Counted from the stretch's first letter, positions 33,692 through 44,707 are shown. The stretch: DNA of 64,000 nt from Nocardioides sp. NBC_00368 (GCF_036090055.1 NZ_CP107970.1:3226501-3290500), one strand, 5' to 3'. The notes: a model not told the origin generated them from the letters alone. Translations and numbers: made by a program.

Positions 33692-33696
33692 CACCA

Positions 33697-34785
33697 GTGA
33701 AGAACAACATCAAGAAGGCCGCCGCCGGCGGCTTCGCCGCGGTCCTGACCGCTGCCGCGCTCGCCGCGTGCGGAGAGGCGCCGGCCGAGCGCGCTGGGGA
33801 GGGCAACAGCGACTACCTTCCCTGCATCGTCTCCGACGAGGGCGGATTCGACGACAAGTCGTTCAACCAGCTCAGCTACGAGGGCGTGAAGGAAGCCGCC
33901 GACGAGCTGGGCTCGAAGTTCAAGGACGTCGAATCCAACAGCCCCAACGACTACACCTCCAACCTGGAGAGCCTGGTCGGGCAGGGTTGCGACACCATCG
34001 TCACCGTCGGCTTCGCACTCTCGGCCGCGACGATCGAGTCCGCCAAGGCCAACCCGGAGACCGAGTACGTCCTGATCGACGACGCGGCCGACGCCGACTT
34101 CGACGGCAAGACCGACGCCGAGAACATCAAGCCGATCCTCTACGACACCGCTCAGGCCGCGTTCCTGGCCGGCTACGTCGCCGCCGACTACACCAAGACC
34201 GGTGTCGTCGGGACCTACGGTGGCCAGCCCTTCCCGACCGTCACGATCTTCATGGACGGCTTCAAGCAGGGCGTGGAGTACTACGCGAAGACCAAGAACA
34301 AGGACGTCAAGGTCGTCGGCTACGAGGGCGGCGAGAAGGGCTCCTTCACCGGTGAGTTCGTCGCCAACGAGAAGGCCACCAACACCGCCCGCCAGATCAT
34401 CGACCAGAACGCCGACGTGATCCTGCCGGTCGGCGGTCCGATCTACCAGGGTGCGCTCACCGCGATCGAGGACTCCGGCAAGGAGGTCGCCCTGATCGGT
34501 GTCGACGCCGACTTCTACGAGACCGACCCGAACACCCAGGACGTCGTGCTCACCTCCATCCTGAAGAACATGAAGACCTCCACCACGGATGTCATCCTCG
34601 CCGCGGGTGAGGACAAGTTCGACGCGACGCCGTACGTCGGCACCCTCGAGAACGACGGGGTCGGCCTGGCGCCGTTCCACAACTTCGAGTCGAAGGTCTC
34701 CGAGACCCTCCCCGACGAGATCGAGGAAGTCACGGCGGGCATCAAGGACGGCTCGATCAAGGTCAACTCCTACCTGGCCAAGTGA
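33697..34785 (+). CDS. BMP-family nucleoside-binding lipoprotein of an ABC importer
   Basis: 362 residues from GTG 33697. The N-terminal KNNIKKAAAGGFAAVL and lipobox ALAAC show a lipoprotein. The mature domain resembles the BmpA/PnrA/Med family: DEGGFDDKSFNQLSYEGVK at residues 44-62, GQGCDTIVTVG, and VGTYGGQPFPTVT. Family members bind purine and pyrimidine nucleosides. ATPase and two permease genes follow in the same orientation after a short stem-loop. With the neighbouring salvage enzymes, nucleoside uptake is very likely. Confidence 0.93.
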   Translation: MKNNIKKAAAGGFAAVLTAAALAACGEAPAERAGEGNSDYLPCIVSDEGGFDDKSFNQLSYEGVKEAADELGSKFKDVESNSPNDYTSNLESLVGQGCDTIVTVGFALSAATIESAKANPETEYVLIDDAADADFDGKTDAENIKPILYDTAQAAFLAGYVAADYTKTGVVGTYGGQPFPTVTIFMDGFKQGVEYYAKTKNKDVKVVGYEGGEKGSFTGEFVANEKATNTARQIIDQNADVILPVGGPIYQGALTAIEDSGKEVALIGVDADFYETDPNTQDVVLTSILKNMKTSTTDVILAAGEDKFDATPYVGTLENDGVGLAPFHNFESKVSETLPDEIEEVTAGIKDGSIKVNSYLAK

Positions 34786-34806
34786 TCCAGCTCTGACGAG
34801 CAAGCG

Positions 34807-34834
34807 CGAGGGGGCCGGAGACCCGGCCCCCTCG
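34807..34834 (+). terminator. Intercistronic hairpin after the binding-protein gene
   Basis: Twelve-bp arms (34807-34818, 34823-34834) with an AGAC loop, placed 21 bases after the lipoprotein stop. Such stem-loops usually protect or partly terminate the transcript so that the binding protein is made in excess over the membrane parts. Confidence 0.6.
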
Positions 34835-34881
34835 CCCCGTACTTTGGAATCTCTCCACCCCTGCAAGGAATGATCCGTGCC

Positions 34882-36392
34882 ATGAGACTCGCGCTTCGCG
34901 ACATCACCAAGCGCTTCGGCTCCCTGGTCGCCAACGACCACATCTCCCTGACCATCGAACCAGGTGAGATCCACTGCCTCCTCGGCGAGAACGGCGCGGG
35001 CAAGTCCACGCTGATGAACGTCCTCTACGGCCTCTACCAGGCCGACGAGGGCGAGATCCTCATCGACGACCAGCCACAGCGCTTCAAGGGCCCCGGCGAC
35101 GCGATGGCCGCCGGTATCGGCATGGTGCACCAGCACTTCATGCTCATCCCGGTCTTCACCGTCGCCGAGAACGTCATGCTCGGCCACGAGGCCACCGGGT
35201 TCGCCGGCAAGCTCGACCTCGACGCCGCCCGCAAGCAGGTCCGGGAGATCTCCGAGCGCTTCGGCTTCCAGGTGGATCCCGACGCGCTCGTCGAGGACCT
35301 CCCCGTCGGCGTGCAGCAGCGGGTCGAGATCATCAAGGCGCTCTCGCGCGACGCCGAGGTGCTCGTCTTCGACGAGCCGACCGCCGTGCTGACGCCGCAG
35401 GAGACCGACGAGCTGATGGCGATCATGCGCCAGCTCAAGGAGTCCGGCACCGGCATCGTGTTCATCACCCACAAGCTGCGCGAGGTGCGCGAGGTGGCCG
35501 ACCGGATCACGGTCATCCGCCGTGGCGCCGTGGTCGGCGAGGCGTCCCCCGAGGCGTCCAACGCCGAGCTCGCGGCCCTGATGGTCGGACGCCCGGTCGA
35601 GCTCAAGGTCCACAAGGACCCGGCCAAGCCCGGCGAGCGTGCACTGGTCGTCTCCGACCTGACCGTCGCCGACGAGGACGGCTACATCCATGTCGACGGA
35701 ATCAGCTTCCACATCGACGCCGGAGAGATCCTGGCCGTCGCCGGCGTCCAGGGCAACGGACAGACCGAGCTCACCGAGGCCATGGTCGGCCTGGCGCCGC
35801 ACATCGAGGGCTCGATCAAGCTCGACGGCCACGAGATCGTGGGCCGTTCGGTGCGCAAGGCCCTCGAGGCCGGCATCGGGTTCATCCCCGAGGACCGGCA
35901 GGTCGACGGCCTGGTCGGCAACTTCACCATCGCCGAGAACCTCATGCTCAACCGCAGCTTCGACGAGCCCTTCGTCTCCCGCGGCTCGCTGAACCTCAAG
36001 AAGCTCGACACCTTCGCCAAGGAGAAGCTGGCGGAGTACGACGTACGCGCCCCCGGGGTCTCGACCCTGGCCGGGCAGCTGTCGGGCGGCAACCAGCAGA
36101 AGGTCGTCGTCGCTCGCGAGCTCTCTCGTGACCTGCGGCTCCTCGTCGCCGCCCAGCCGACCCGTGGCGTCGACGTCGGGTCGATCGAGTTCATCCACAA
36201 GCAGATCGTGGCGGCACGGGATGCGGGTGTCCCGGTGCTCGTCGTTTCCTCCGAGCTCGACGAGATCTCCGCTCTCGCCGACCGGATCATGGTCCTCTAC
36301 CGCGGGCGGGTCGTCGGCATCGTCCCCGCCGACACCTCCCGCGACACCCTCGGCCTGATGATGGCCGGCGAGTCTCCTGAAGGGAGCGAAGC

Positions 36393-36396
<4 letters not shown>
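34882..36396 (+). CDS. Nucleoside ABC transporter ATPase (two nucleotide-binding domains)
   Basis: About 504 residues. First domain: LLGENGAGKSTLMNVLYGLY, signature LPVGVQQRVEI (degenerate), Walker B VLVFDEPTAVLTPQE. Second domain: degenerate VAGVQGNGQTELTEAM, signature LSGGNQQKVVVAREL and LLVAAQPTRGVDVGS. This asymmetric double-ATPase layout is usual for BMP-type and ribose-type importers. ATG 34882 is preferred for the conserved start (MRLALRDITKRFG); ATG 34870 is possible but lies only one base after AAGGA. It overlaps the next gene by four bases. Confidence 0.93.
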
Positions 36397-37664
<1,268 letters not shown>

Positions 37665-37666
37665 CC

Positions 37667-38950
37667 GTGTCCGCTGTCGATCTTCCGGTCAACTCCGACG
37701 CACCCGCCGTCGCCGAGCGCATCCCGGGCCTGTGGAAGACGCCCGGCGTGATGGCCGCGTTCACCGTGCTGGTGGCGCTGCTCGTCCTCGTACGTCCCCG
37801 CGCCGGTGACTCCACCTTCCGGTGGAGCCGCGACGGCGACTGGTTCACCATCCCCGACATCGCGCTGCCGGCCAACGCCATCGTCTGGACGGCCGTGGTC
37901 CTGTGTCTCCTCGGCACGGCGTACGCAGCCTGGAACGCCTACTCCGGCCGCAAGACGCACCTGGTCGTGGTCGCCGCGTTCGCGGTCGTCGCGGTGTCCG
38001 GCTTCCTCGCCTGGGCGGTCGCGGGCAAGACGCTTCCCGTGGTCGGCCTGCTCGCCGGCGCGCTCGCGCTGGCGGTTCCGCTGGTGTTCGGTGCGCTCGG
38101 CGGCGTACTCGGTGAGCGGGCGGGCGTGGTCAACATCGCCATCGACGGCCAGCTGCTCTTCGGCGCCTTCGGCGCGGCGATCACCGCCTCGGTCACGGGC
38201 TCCCCGTGGGCGGGTCTGATCGCGGCGATGCTCGCGGGCATGCTCATCGCGCTGCTGCTCGGCCTCTTCGCGATCACCTACTGGGTCGAACAGGTCATCG
38301 TCGGTGTCGTCCTCAACGTGCTCGTCATCGGCTTCACCAGCTTCATGTTCTCCCAGGTCCTCTCGGAGAATGCGGCTGCCCTCAACAACCCGCCCCACTT
38401 CCCACGTCTGGAGATCCCGCTGCTGTCGGGCATCCCGGTCATCGGCCCGATCTTCTTCCGCCAGACCGTGCTGGTCTACCTGATGTACGCCGCGGTCGTC
38501 CTGGTCGCCTGGGCGCTCTACCGCTCCAAGTGGGGCCTGCGGGTCCGCGCGGTCGGCGAGCACCCGAAGGCGGCCGACACGGTCGGCATCAACGTGATCG
38601 CCACCCGCTACCGCACCGTGCTGCTGGCCGGCGCGATCGCGGGCATCGGCGGCGCGACCTACACGCTCGTCTCGGTGCCGTCGTTCGGACGTGAGATGAC
38701 GGGCGGTGCGGGCTACATCGCGCTGGCGGCGGTGATCTTCGGCAAGTGGGACCCGATCAAGGCGACGCTGGCGGCGCTGCTCTTCGGCTTCGCGACCAAC
38801 GTCGAGTCGGTGCTCTCGGTCATCGGCTCGCCGGTGCCGTCCCAGTTCATGCTGATGCTGCCCTACGTGGTGACCATCTTCGCCGTCGCCGGGCTCGTCG
38901 GGCACTCACGTGCCCCGGCCGCCGACGGCGTGCCCTACCGAAAGGGCTAG
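37667..38950 (+). CDS. Nucleoside ABC transporter permease 2
   Basis: 427 residues from GTG 37667, with AAGGAGG (37653-37659) seven bases upstream. Hydrophobic segments throughout; GERAGVVNIAIDGQLLFGAF (near 148) and WGLRVRAVGEHPKAADTVG are the usual BPD_transp_2 motifs. An extra N-terminal hydrophobic pair (residues 20-45 and 65-85) precedes the family core. It ends in a terminator hairpin shared with the convergent peptidase gene. Confidence 0.92.
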   Translation: MSAVDLPVNSDAPAVAERIPGLWKTPGVMAAFTVLVALLVLVRPRAGDSTFRWSRDGDWFTIPDIALPANAIVWTAVVLCLLGTAYAAWNAYSGRKTHLVVVAAFAVVAVSGFLAWAVAGKTLPVVGLLAGALALAVPLVFGALGGVLGERAGVVNIAIDGQLLFGAFGAAITASVTGSPWAGLIAAMLAGMLIALLLGLFAITYWVEQVIVGVVLNVLVIGFTSFMFSQVLSENAAALNNPPHFPRLEIPLLSGIPVIGPIFFRQTVLVYLMYAAVVLVAWALYRSKWGLRVRAVGEHPKAADTVGINVIATRYRTVLLAGAIAGIGGATYTLVSVPSFGREMTGGAGYIALAAVIFGKWDPIKATLAALLFGFATNVESVLSVIGSPVPSQFMLMLPYVVTIFAVAGLVGHSRAPAADGVPYRKG

Positions 38951-38968
38951 CTCCCGAGGAGCTAGCCC
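38944..38968. terminator. Bidirectional hairpin containing the ends of two convergent genes
   Basis: Arms GGGCTAGCTCC (38944-38954) and GGAGCTAGCCC (38958-38968) with loop CGA. The permease TAG and the peptidase stop codon are both inside the arms. Confidence 0.65.
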
Positions 38969-40137
38969 AGCGTGCGGTGGGCGGCGGCGGCCAGGACCTT
39001 GGCGCCGACGCCCACCGCTCGTTCGTCGATGCGCAGGTCGCCCTGGTGGAGGTCGTAGGTGGGGCCGCCGGGGGTGCGTACGCCGAGCCGGAACATCGAC
39101 CCCGGCACCTGCTCCTGGTACCAGCCGAAGTCCTCGCCCCCGAGGCTCTGCGCGGAGACGACCGCGCCCCGCTCGCCGAGGACGTCACGGACCGCCTCGG
39201 TGAGGATCTGGTGGGACTCCTCGTCGTTGCTCACCGGCGGGACGCCCCGGGTGTAGTCGACCGCGGCCGTCACCCCGTAGGGCGCGATGATCTCGGCGAC
39301 GACCTCGCGCACCACGTGCTCGACCTCGCTCCAGGCGTCGCTGTCGAGGATCCGCACGGTGCCGGCGACCAGGCCGTGGCCGGGGATGACGTTGTGTGCC
39401 TGACCTGCCGAGACCTTGCCCCAGACGACGCTGACCCCGGCTCGTGGGTCCATCCTCCGGCTCAGGATCGCGGGCAGCTCGGTGGTCACCTTGGCGAGAG
39501 CGAAGACGAGGTCGCCGGTCAGGTGCGGGCGCGAGGTGTGACCGCCGGTGCCGCTCAGGTGCACCTCGATCAGGTCGGCCGCGCTGGTCAGCGCACCGGA
39601 GCGGATCCCGACGCGTCCGACGTCCACGGTCGGGTCGCAGTGCAGCGCGAAGATCCGCTCCACGTCGTCGAGCGCACCCAGGCTCATCAGGTGCAGCGCC
39701 CCGCCCGGCATGACCTCCTCGGCGGGCTGGAACAGCAGGCGTACGCCCCCGGGCAGCGGCGACTCGCGGTGCAGGTCGGCCAGGGCGAGGCCGGCGCCGA
39801 GCAGCGCCGTGGTGTGTACGTCGTGGCCGCATGCGTGGGCGACCCCGGGGACGGTGCTCGTCCAGATGTCGGTGGTGACGTCGTCGACGGGCAGCGCGTC
39901 CATGTCGCCGCGCAGCGCGACGACCCTCTCCCCCTCGCCCAGATCAGCGATGAGACCGGTCGCGGAGGGCCGGTCGACCTGCCAGCCCGCCTTCTCCAGC
40001 CGCTCGGCGATCAGCTCGGTGGTGCGATGCTCCTGCCAGGAGAGCTCCGGGTGGGCGTGGATGTCCCGTCGCAGGTCGATCAGCTCGGCATCGTAGGCGT
40101 CGACTCGCTCGGCGAGGAAGGCAGCAGGCTCCAGCAT
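38962..40137 (-). CDS. M20-family metallopeptidase / amidohydrolase
   Basis: 391 residues. Di-metal ligands and catalytic residues: LRGDMDALPV, ACGHDVHTT, QPAEEVMPGG and, near the C-terminus, LGGEDFGWYQ. GTGGHTSRPH is the dimerisation-domain motif. This matches IAA-amino-acid hydrolase/hippurate-hydrolase-type enzymes that cleave N-acyl amino acids. It starts 12 bases after the meaB stop on the same strand, so the two may be cotranscribed, but no functional link is obvious. Confidence 0.9.
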   Translation of the reverse strand: MLEPAAFLAERVDAYDAELIDLRRDIHAHPELSWQEHRTTELIAERLEKAGWQVDRPSATGLIADLGEGERVVALRGDMDALPVDDVTTDIWTSTVPGVAHACGHDVHTTALLGAGLALADLHRESPLPGGVRLLFQPAEEVMPGGALHLMSLGALDDVERIFALHCDPTVDVGRVGIRSGALTSAADLIEVHLSGTGGHTSRPHLTGDLVFALAKVTTELPAILSRRMDPRAGVSVVWGKVSAGQAHNVIPGHGLVAGTVRILDSDAWSEVEHVVREVVAEIIAPYGVTAAVDYTRGVPPVSNDEESHQILTEAVRDVLGERGAVVSAQSLGGEDFGWYQEQVPGSMFRLGVRTPGGPTYDLHQGDLRIDERAVGVGAKVLAAAAHRTLG

Positions 40138-40149
40138 GGTCCCGTCAGA

Positions 40150-41130
40150 CTAATCCTTGTCGTAGGCGGCCAGGATCCTGTCCGCGGCCACGGTCGCCGG
40201 AAGCTCGCCGGAAAGCACCTCGCCACGGATCTGGTCGCGGATCGCCTTGACGCCCGGCGAGTGCTTCAGCCGCTGGTCGAGCTCGTCTCGGACCAGTGCC
40301 CAGGTGAAGTCGAGCTGCTGCTCGGCACGCTTGGTGCGCAGGCCGTCCTCGCCGAGATGGGCGCGGTGCGCCATCACCTGCTCCCACACCGAGTCGACCC
40401 CGTCGTCATGGAGTGCCGAGGCGGTGATCACCGGCGGCGCCCACTCCTCACGCGAGCGCACCAGTCGCAGGGCGCCGGCGAGCTCGCGCGCGGCCGCGCG
40501 CGCCTCCTGGGCGCGGTGGGGGTCGTTCGGGTCGGCCTTGTTGACCGCGATCACGTCGGAGATCTCCAGGATGCCCTTCTTGATCCCCTGCAGCTGGTCG
40601 CCGGTGCGCGCGATGGTGAGGAACAGGAACGTGTCCACCATCCCGGCCACGGTCACCTCGGACTGCCCGACACCGACCGTCTCGACGAGGATCACGTCGT
40701 AGCCGGCCGCCTCCAGCACCGCCATCGCCTGCACGGTCGCCCGGGCGACCCCGCCGAGCGTGCCGGCGCTCGGCGAGGGCCGGATGAAGGCGTTGGGGTC
40801 CACCGAGAGCCGCTGCATGCGCGTCTTGTCGCCCAGGACGGAGCCGCCGGTGCGTACCGAGGACGGGTCGACGGCCAGCACCCCGACCTTGAGGCCGTTG
40901 GCAGTCAGCCGGCTGCCGAGCGCCTCGATGAAGGTCGACTTGCCGACGCCGGGGACGCCGGAGATCCCGACCCGCACGGTGTCGCCCGCGGGGAGCTTGG
41001 TGAGCAGCTCGCGGGCGATGTCACGGTGCTGCGGCTTGGTCGACTCCACCAAGGTGATCGCCCGTGACACCGCCGCCCGCTTGCCGTCGCTGATGCCGTC
41101 GAGAAGGTCTTGTACGTCGGGCCCTGGCAT
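40150..41130 (-). CDS. meaB: MeaB: G3E GTPase chaperone of methylmalonyl-CoA mutase
   Basis: 326 residues from ATG 41130, seven bases after TAAGGT. Walker A GISGVPGVGKSTFIEALG near residue 51, LAVDPSSVRTGGSVLGDKTRM (ArgK/MeaB type), ETVGVGQSEVTVA and the base-recognition NKAD. MeaB loads and protects the adenosylcobalamin cofactor of methylmalonyl-CoA mutase, whose genes lie 3.6 kb to the right. Longer upstream reading is excluded because the family starts here. Confidence 0.93.
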   Translation of the reverse strand: MPGPDVQDLLDGISDGKRAAVSRAITLVESTKPQHRDIARELLTKLPAGDTVRVGISGVPGVGKSTFIEALGSRLTANGLKVGVLAVDPSSVRTGGSVLGDKTRMQRLSVDPNAFIRPSPSAGTLGGVARATVQAMAVLEAAGYDVILVETVGVGQSEVTVAGMVDTFLFLTIARTGDQLQGIKKGILEISDVIAVNKADPNDPHRAQEARAAARELAGALRLVRSREEWAPPVITASALHDDGVDSVWEQVMAHRAHLGEDGLRTKRAEQQLDFTWALVRDELDQRLKHSPGVKAIRDQIRGEVLSGELPATVAADRILAAYDKD

Positions 41131-41137
41131 GCCCAGC

Positions 41138-41143
41138 ACCTTA
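41138..41143 (-). promoter_or_regulatory. Leaderless -10 box of meaB
   Basis: TAAGGT on the minus strand, seven bases, then ATG 41130. Confidence 0.5.
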
Positions 41144-41215
41144 GCCAAAACACCCGGCACCCCGCGGCCCGGCTCGACCAGCGGAGCCTGGTGAGCGCCG
41201 GTACGCTCGACCGAC

Positions 41216-41962
41216 GTGACCGAGATGACGAGAACAGCGGTGGTGACAGGCGGCGGGACCGGACTGGGACGCGCGATCGCCGATCGGCTGGCGGCGGACG
41301 GCCTCGAGGTGACCATCGTCGGTCGCCGGGCGGAGGTGCTCGAGACCGCGACCAAGGAGATCAACGCCGCCGTCGGCGCCGATCGGGTGACGTACGTCGT
41401 CGCCGACTGCGCCGATCCGAGCGACGTACGTGCCCTGGCCGATGCCTGCCCCGACCGCGTGGACGTGCTCGTCCTCAATGCCGGCGGCATCACGCCCTCG
41501 ACCGGCGACGACCTCGAGGCGCTGGCCCACGACTGGGCGGCCGACTACCGGCTCAACGTGCTCACCGCGGTGCTCCCGGTCGAAGCGCTGTTGCCCAGAC
41601 TGGCCCGGTCGGGCGGCCGGATCGTCGCGATGAGCTCGATCGCGGCGCTGCGCGGCCCGGGGTCGTACGGAGCCTCCAAGGGCGCGATCAACACCTGGAT
41701 CACCGGGCTCGCCGCCGAGGTCGCGGCGGACGGGATCACCGCCAACGCGGTCGCTCCCGGTTTCGTCCCGGACACCGAGTTCTGGGACTCCCGCCGCAGC
41801 CCCGAGCTGATCGCCCAGCGCACCTCGCAGATTCCCGTCGGACGCCCCGGCGCCCCGGAGGAGGTCGCCGCGCTGGTGGCTCACCTCGTCTCGCCGGCAG
41901 CCGGGTTCACCACCGGGCAGGTCGTCGGCATCCACGGTGGAGCGCTCTTGGCGCGACTGTGA
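41216..41962 (+). CDS. SDR-family oxidoreductase
   Basis: 248 residues from GTG 41216 (ATG 41225 is possible). Cofactor motif AVVTGGGTGLGRAIADRLA, NAGGIT for the NNAG motif, catalytic Ser in MSSIAALRG and YGASKGAIN with Tyr and Lys. C-terminal VVGIHGGALL. This is a classical SDR; the substrate cannot be told. A TACGCT hexamer lies eight bases before the GTG. It is divergent from meaB. Confidence 0.9.
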   Translation: MTEMTRTAVVTGGGTGLGRAIADRLAADGLEVTIVGRRAEVLETATKEINAAVGADRVTYVVADCADPSDVRALADACPDRVDVLVLNAGGITPSTGDDLEALAHDWAADYRLNVLTAVLPVEALLPRLARSGGRIVAMSSIAALRGPGSYGASKGAINTWITGLAAEVAADGITANAVAPGFVPDTEFWDSRRSPELIAQRTSQIPVGRPGAPEEVAALVAHLVSPAAGFTTGQVVGIHGGALLARL

Positions 41963-42002
41963 CTGCACGAATGGCCACCCAGGACATGGGTACCGGGCAG
42001 GC

Positions 42003-42990
42003 ATGACGGATCTCGGCTACACCCTGTTCACCGAGCAGAGCGGACCTCGCGACCTCGTCCGCTACGCCTCCTCCGCCGAGGAGGCCGGCTTCGACTTCGA
42101 GGTGATGAGCGACCACTACTCGCCGTGGCTGACGGAGCAGGGGCACGCGCCGTACGCCTGGAGCGTGCTCGGCGCGGTCGCCCATGCCACCTCGCGCGTG
42201 GGCCTGATGACGTACGTCACCTGCCCGACGCTCCGCTACCACCCCGCCGTGGTGGCGCAGAAGGCCGCGACCGTGCAGCTGCTCGCCGAGGGCCGCTTCC
42301 GGCTCGGCCTCGGCTCCGGCGAGAGCCTCAACGAGCATGTCGTCGGCCAGGGCTGGCCCTCGGTCCAGGAGCGGCACGCGATGCTCCGCGAGGCGGTCGG
42401 GATCATCCGTGACCTGCACACCGGCGAGCTCGTCGAACCACCGCGGTGAGTACTTCCAGGTCGACTCCGCCCGGATCTGGGACCTCCCCGAGGAGCCGGT
42501 CGAGATCGGGCTCGCCGTGGGCGGCGAGCGCGCCATCGAAGAGCTGGCCCCGCTGGCCGACCACCTGATCGCCGTCGAGCCCGAGGCGTCGCTGGTCGAC
42601 ACCTGGAACGGTGTCGAGGGCGCCAAGCGGATCGGCACCGAGGCCCGCGCGATCGGCCAGATCCCGATCTGCTGGGACCCCGACGAGGAGACCGCCGTAC
42701 GCCGTGCGCACGAGCAGATGCGCTGGTTCAGCGGCGGCTGGGAGGTCAACGCCAACCTGCCCACGCCGGCCGGTTTCGCCGCGGCCACCCAGCTCGTCCG
42801 TCCCGAGGACGTCGCCCGGTCGGTGCCGTGCGGTCCCGACCTGGATGCGATCGTCGAGGCGGTCTCGGCCTACTGGAAGGCGGGCTTCACCGACGTCGCG
42901 TTGGTGCAGATCGGCGGCGACACCCAGGACAGGTTCCTCGCCGAGGCCGCCCGGCCGCTGCTCGAGCGGCTCCGGGCGGCCGCGCCCTGA
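42003..42990 (+). pseudogene. LLM-class F420-dependent oxidoreductase, broken by a one-base frameshift
   Basis: ATG 42003 opens MTDLGYTLFTEQSGPRDL, typical of the TIGR03557-like LLM group. The reading runs through LGLGSGESLNEHVVG and DLHTGELV, then falls into a wrong frame and stops at 42449. The next frame continues the same protein without loss: NHRGEYFQVDSARIWDLPE to VALVQIGGDTQDRFLAEA and a stop at 42990. Removing one base near 42435 (the G of GTCGAACC) restores GELV-NHRGEYF. Combined length about 328 residues is normal for the family. It could be a real inactivation or a sequencing error; the codon bias of the second half still looks coding, so the event is recent or artefactual. Confidence 0.82.
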
Positions 42991-44700
42991 TCAGCGAGCA
43001 CGCCGCAGGATCTCCCGGAGGACGTCGGGGAGCCGGCTCGACCGGGCGTCGTCCAGCGGCACCCACGAGACGCCCATCTGCAGCGCGTACCAGGCGACGG
43101 CCGCGGCGAGGATCGCCAGGCCGATGACGGCGACGATCCACCGCTGCGGCGGCGAGGAGGCTGCCCGAGCGATCGGGCCGACGGTGTCGCGGACCCGCTG
43201 GGAGGCGAGCCAGGCCGCGGACATGAAAATCATCGCGGCGGCGTAGAGCACCGCGGCCAGCGGCAGCCCGAGCGCCAGAAGCCCCACACCGACAGCGGCC
43301 GCGATGACTCCCGTCAGCGCGGTCAGCGCCGCCGTGCCGGGGACGGCGCGCAGGAGGTCCCAGGGCGAGCGGATCAGCGCCCAGGTTCCGTCGTACCACT
43401 TCCGTCCCCGCGCCTCGCGGCGCTTCGACAGGTGATCGGCGGCGAGCGAGGTGGCGCGCAGCAGCCAGACCCCGGTTCCGAGCAGAGCAGCGCCCGGGAG
43501 CGGGTAGGCGGCGACGACCCCGGCCAGTATCGCGGCGAGCGCGACCAGGATCAGGAAGTGCATCGGACCCGGCCAGCGCTTGAGATTGGCGTGCTTGCTG
43601 GGCGGGCTCCAGCCCGGCTCGGGTGGCGGAGCGGGCGGGGGCGGCGACTGCGGGTCGAACCGGCGCACCACCACGGGCTCGGCCGGGACATCGGCGACGG
43701 TGACCGCGGTCGGCGGCACCTCCTCGACCGCAGGAGTCGCCACCTCCGTCACCGCGTCGCCGGCGGCGTCCGGGTCGACCAGCGTCGGCTTCAGCCCTGG
43801 GTTCATGGGTGCGGCGGCCAGCGGCATCGTCAGCGGCAGCACCTTCGTCACCGCCGCGGCGTCGCCACCGGACCACGGCACCTCGGGCTCCATCAGCCAC
43901 TCCCGCAGCTCCTCGAGACCCGGCCGGTCCGCGGGATCGGTCGCCAGCGCGGCCGCAAGGACCTCACGCATCGAGCCCTCGATGCCGTCGAGATCGTGCT
44001 GGCCGCGGCGTACGCGATCCAGGACGGCCATCGACGGCCCGGTCCCGAACGGAGGTCGGCCCAGCAGCGCGTAGGCGGTGGTGGCCGCCCATGAGTGCAC
44101 GTCACTGGCCGGCGAGGAGGGCGTGCCCTCCAGGATCTCCGGCGCCAGGTAGCCCGGGGTGCCGACCAGCCATCCGGTGAGGGTGATCTTGGGATCGTCG
44201 GCGACCCGGGCGAGCCCGAAGTCGATCAGCACCGGCGTACGTCCCTCCATCACCACGTTGGAGGGCTTCACGTCACGGTGCAGCACGCCGGCGTCGTGGC
44301 AGGCCGCCACCCCGTCGGCGAGGCAGCGCGCCAGCCAGAACCGGTCCTCACCGAGGACCGGCCCGTCGTCCTTGATCCGGTCGTGCAGCGTCGGCCCCGG
44401 CACGTAGCGGGTCGCGACGTAGGGAAGGTCCGCGTAGGGGTCGGCGTCGACGATCTCGGCGATCCACGGGCTGCGCACCTGCCGCAGCGACCTGACCTCG
44501 CGCTCCAGCCGGGCACGGGTCTCCTCGTCCCCGACGACATGCGTACGCAGCACCTTCAGCGCCACCCGCTCGCCGGTCTCCTCGTGGCGGGCCAGGTGGA
44601 CGACGCCCATGCCGCCCTCACCGAGCTTGGTGAGGAGCTCATAGGCGCCGACCCTCACCAGCCCGTCCCCGGATGCCCGCCCGGGGCGTAGGTCCGTCAC
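42991..44700 (-). CDS. Membrane Ser/Thr protein kinase
   Basis: 569 residues from GTG 44700, seven bases after TAGCCT; the upstream in-frame stretch to 44742 is not needed. Kinase motifs: LGEGGMGVV (P-loop), VALKVL (Lys), LHRDVKPSNVV (catalytic loop), IDFGLARV (DFG) and GTPGYLAPEIL. The kinase domain ends near residue 275. A Pro-rich linker (PQSPPPPAPPPEPG) leads to at least four hydrophobic segments, so the kinase is cytoplasmic and anchored by a polytopic tail, with no PASTA domain. It abuts the convergent LLM gene with no gap. Confidence 0.92.
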   Translation of the reverse strand: MTDLRPGRASGDGLVRVGAYELLTKLGEGGMGVVHLARHEETGERVALKVLRTHVVGDEETRARLEREVRSLRQVRSPWIAEIVDADPYADLPYVATRYVPGPTLHDRIKDDGPVLGEDRFWLARCLADGVAACHDAGVLHRDVKPSNVVMEGRTPVLIDFGLARVADDPKITLTGWLVGTPGYLAPEILEGTPSSPASDVHSWAATTAYALLGRPPFGTGPSMAVLDRVRRGQHDLDGIEGSMREVLAAALATDPADRPGLEELREWLMEPEVPWSGGDAAAVTKVLPLTMPLAAAPMNPGLKPTLVDPDAAGDAVTEVATPAVEEVPPTAVTVADVPAEPVVVRRFDPQSPPPPAPPPEPGWSPPSKHANLKRWPGPMHFLILVALAAILAGVVAAYPLPGAALLGTGVWLLRATSLAADHLSKRREARGRKWYDGTWALIRSPWDLLRAVPGTAALTALTGVIAAAVGVGLLALGLPLAAVLYAAAMIFMSAAWLASQRVRDTVGPIARAASSPPQRWIVAVIGLAILAAAVAWYALQMGVSWVPLDDARSSRLPDVLREILRRAR

Positions 44701-44707
44701 AGCTCTG

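Noticed and set aside
42337..42990. A separate gene starting at 42337
   Set aside because: The first 30 residues have no similarity and overlap the LLM gene in another frame; the rest completes the LLM protein after a frameshift.
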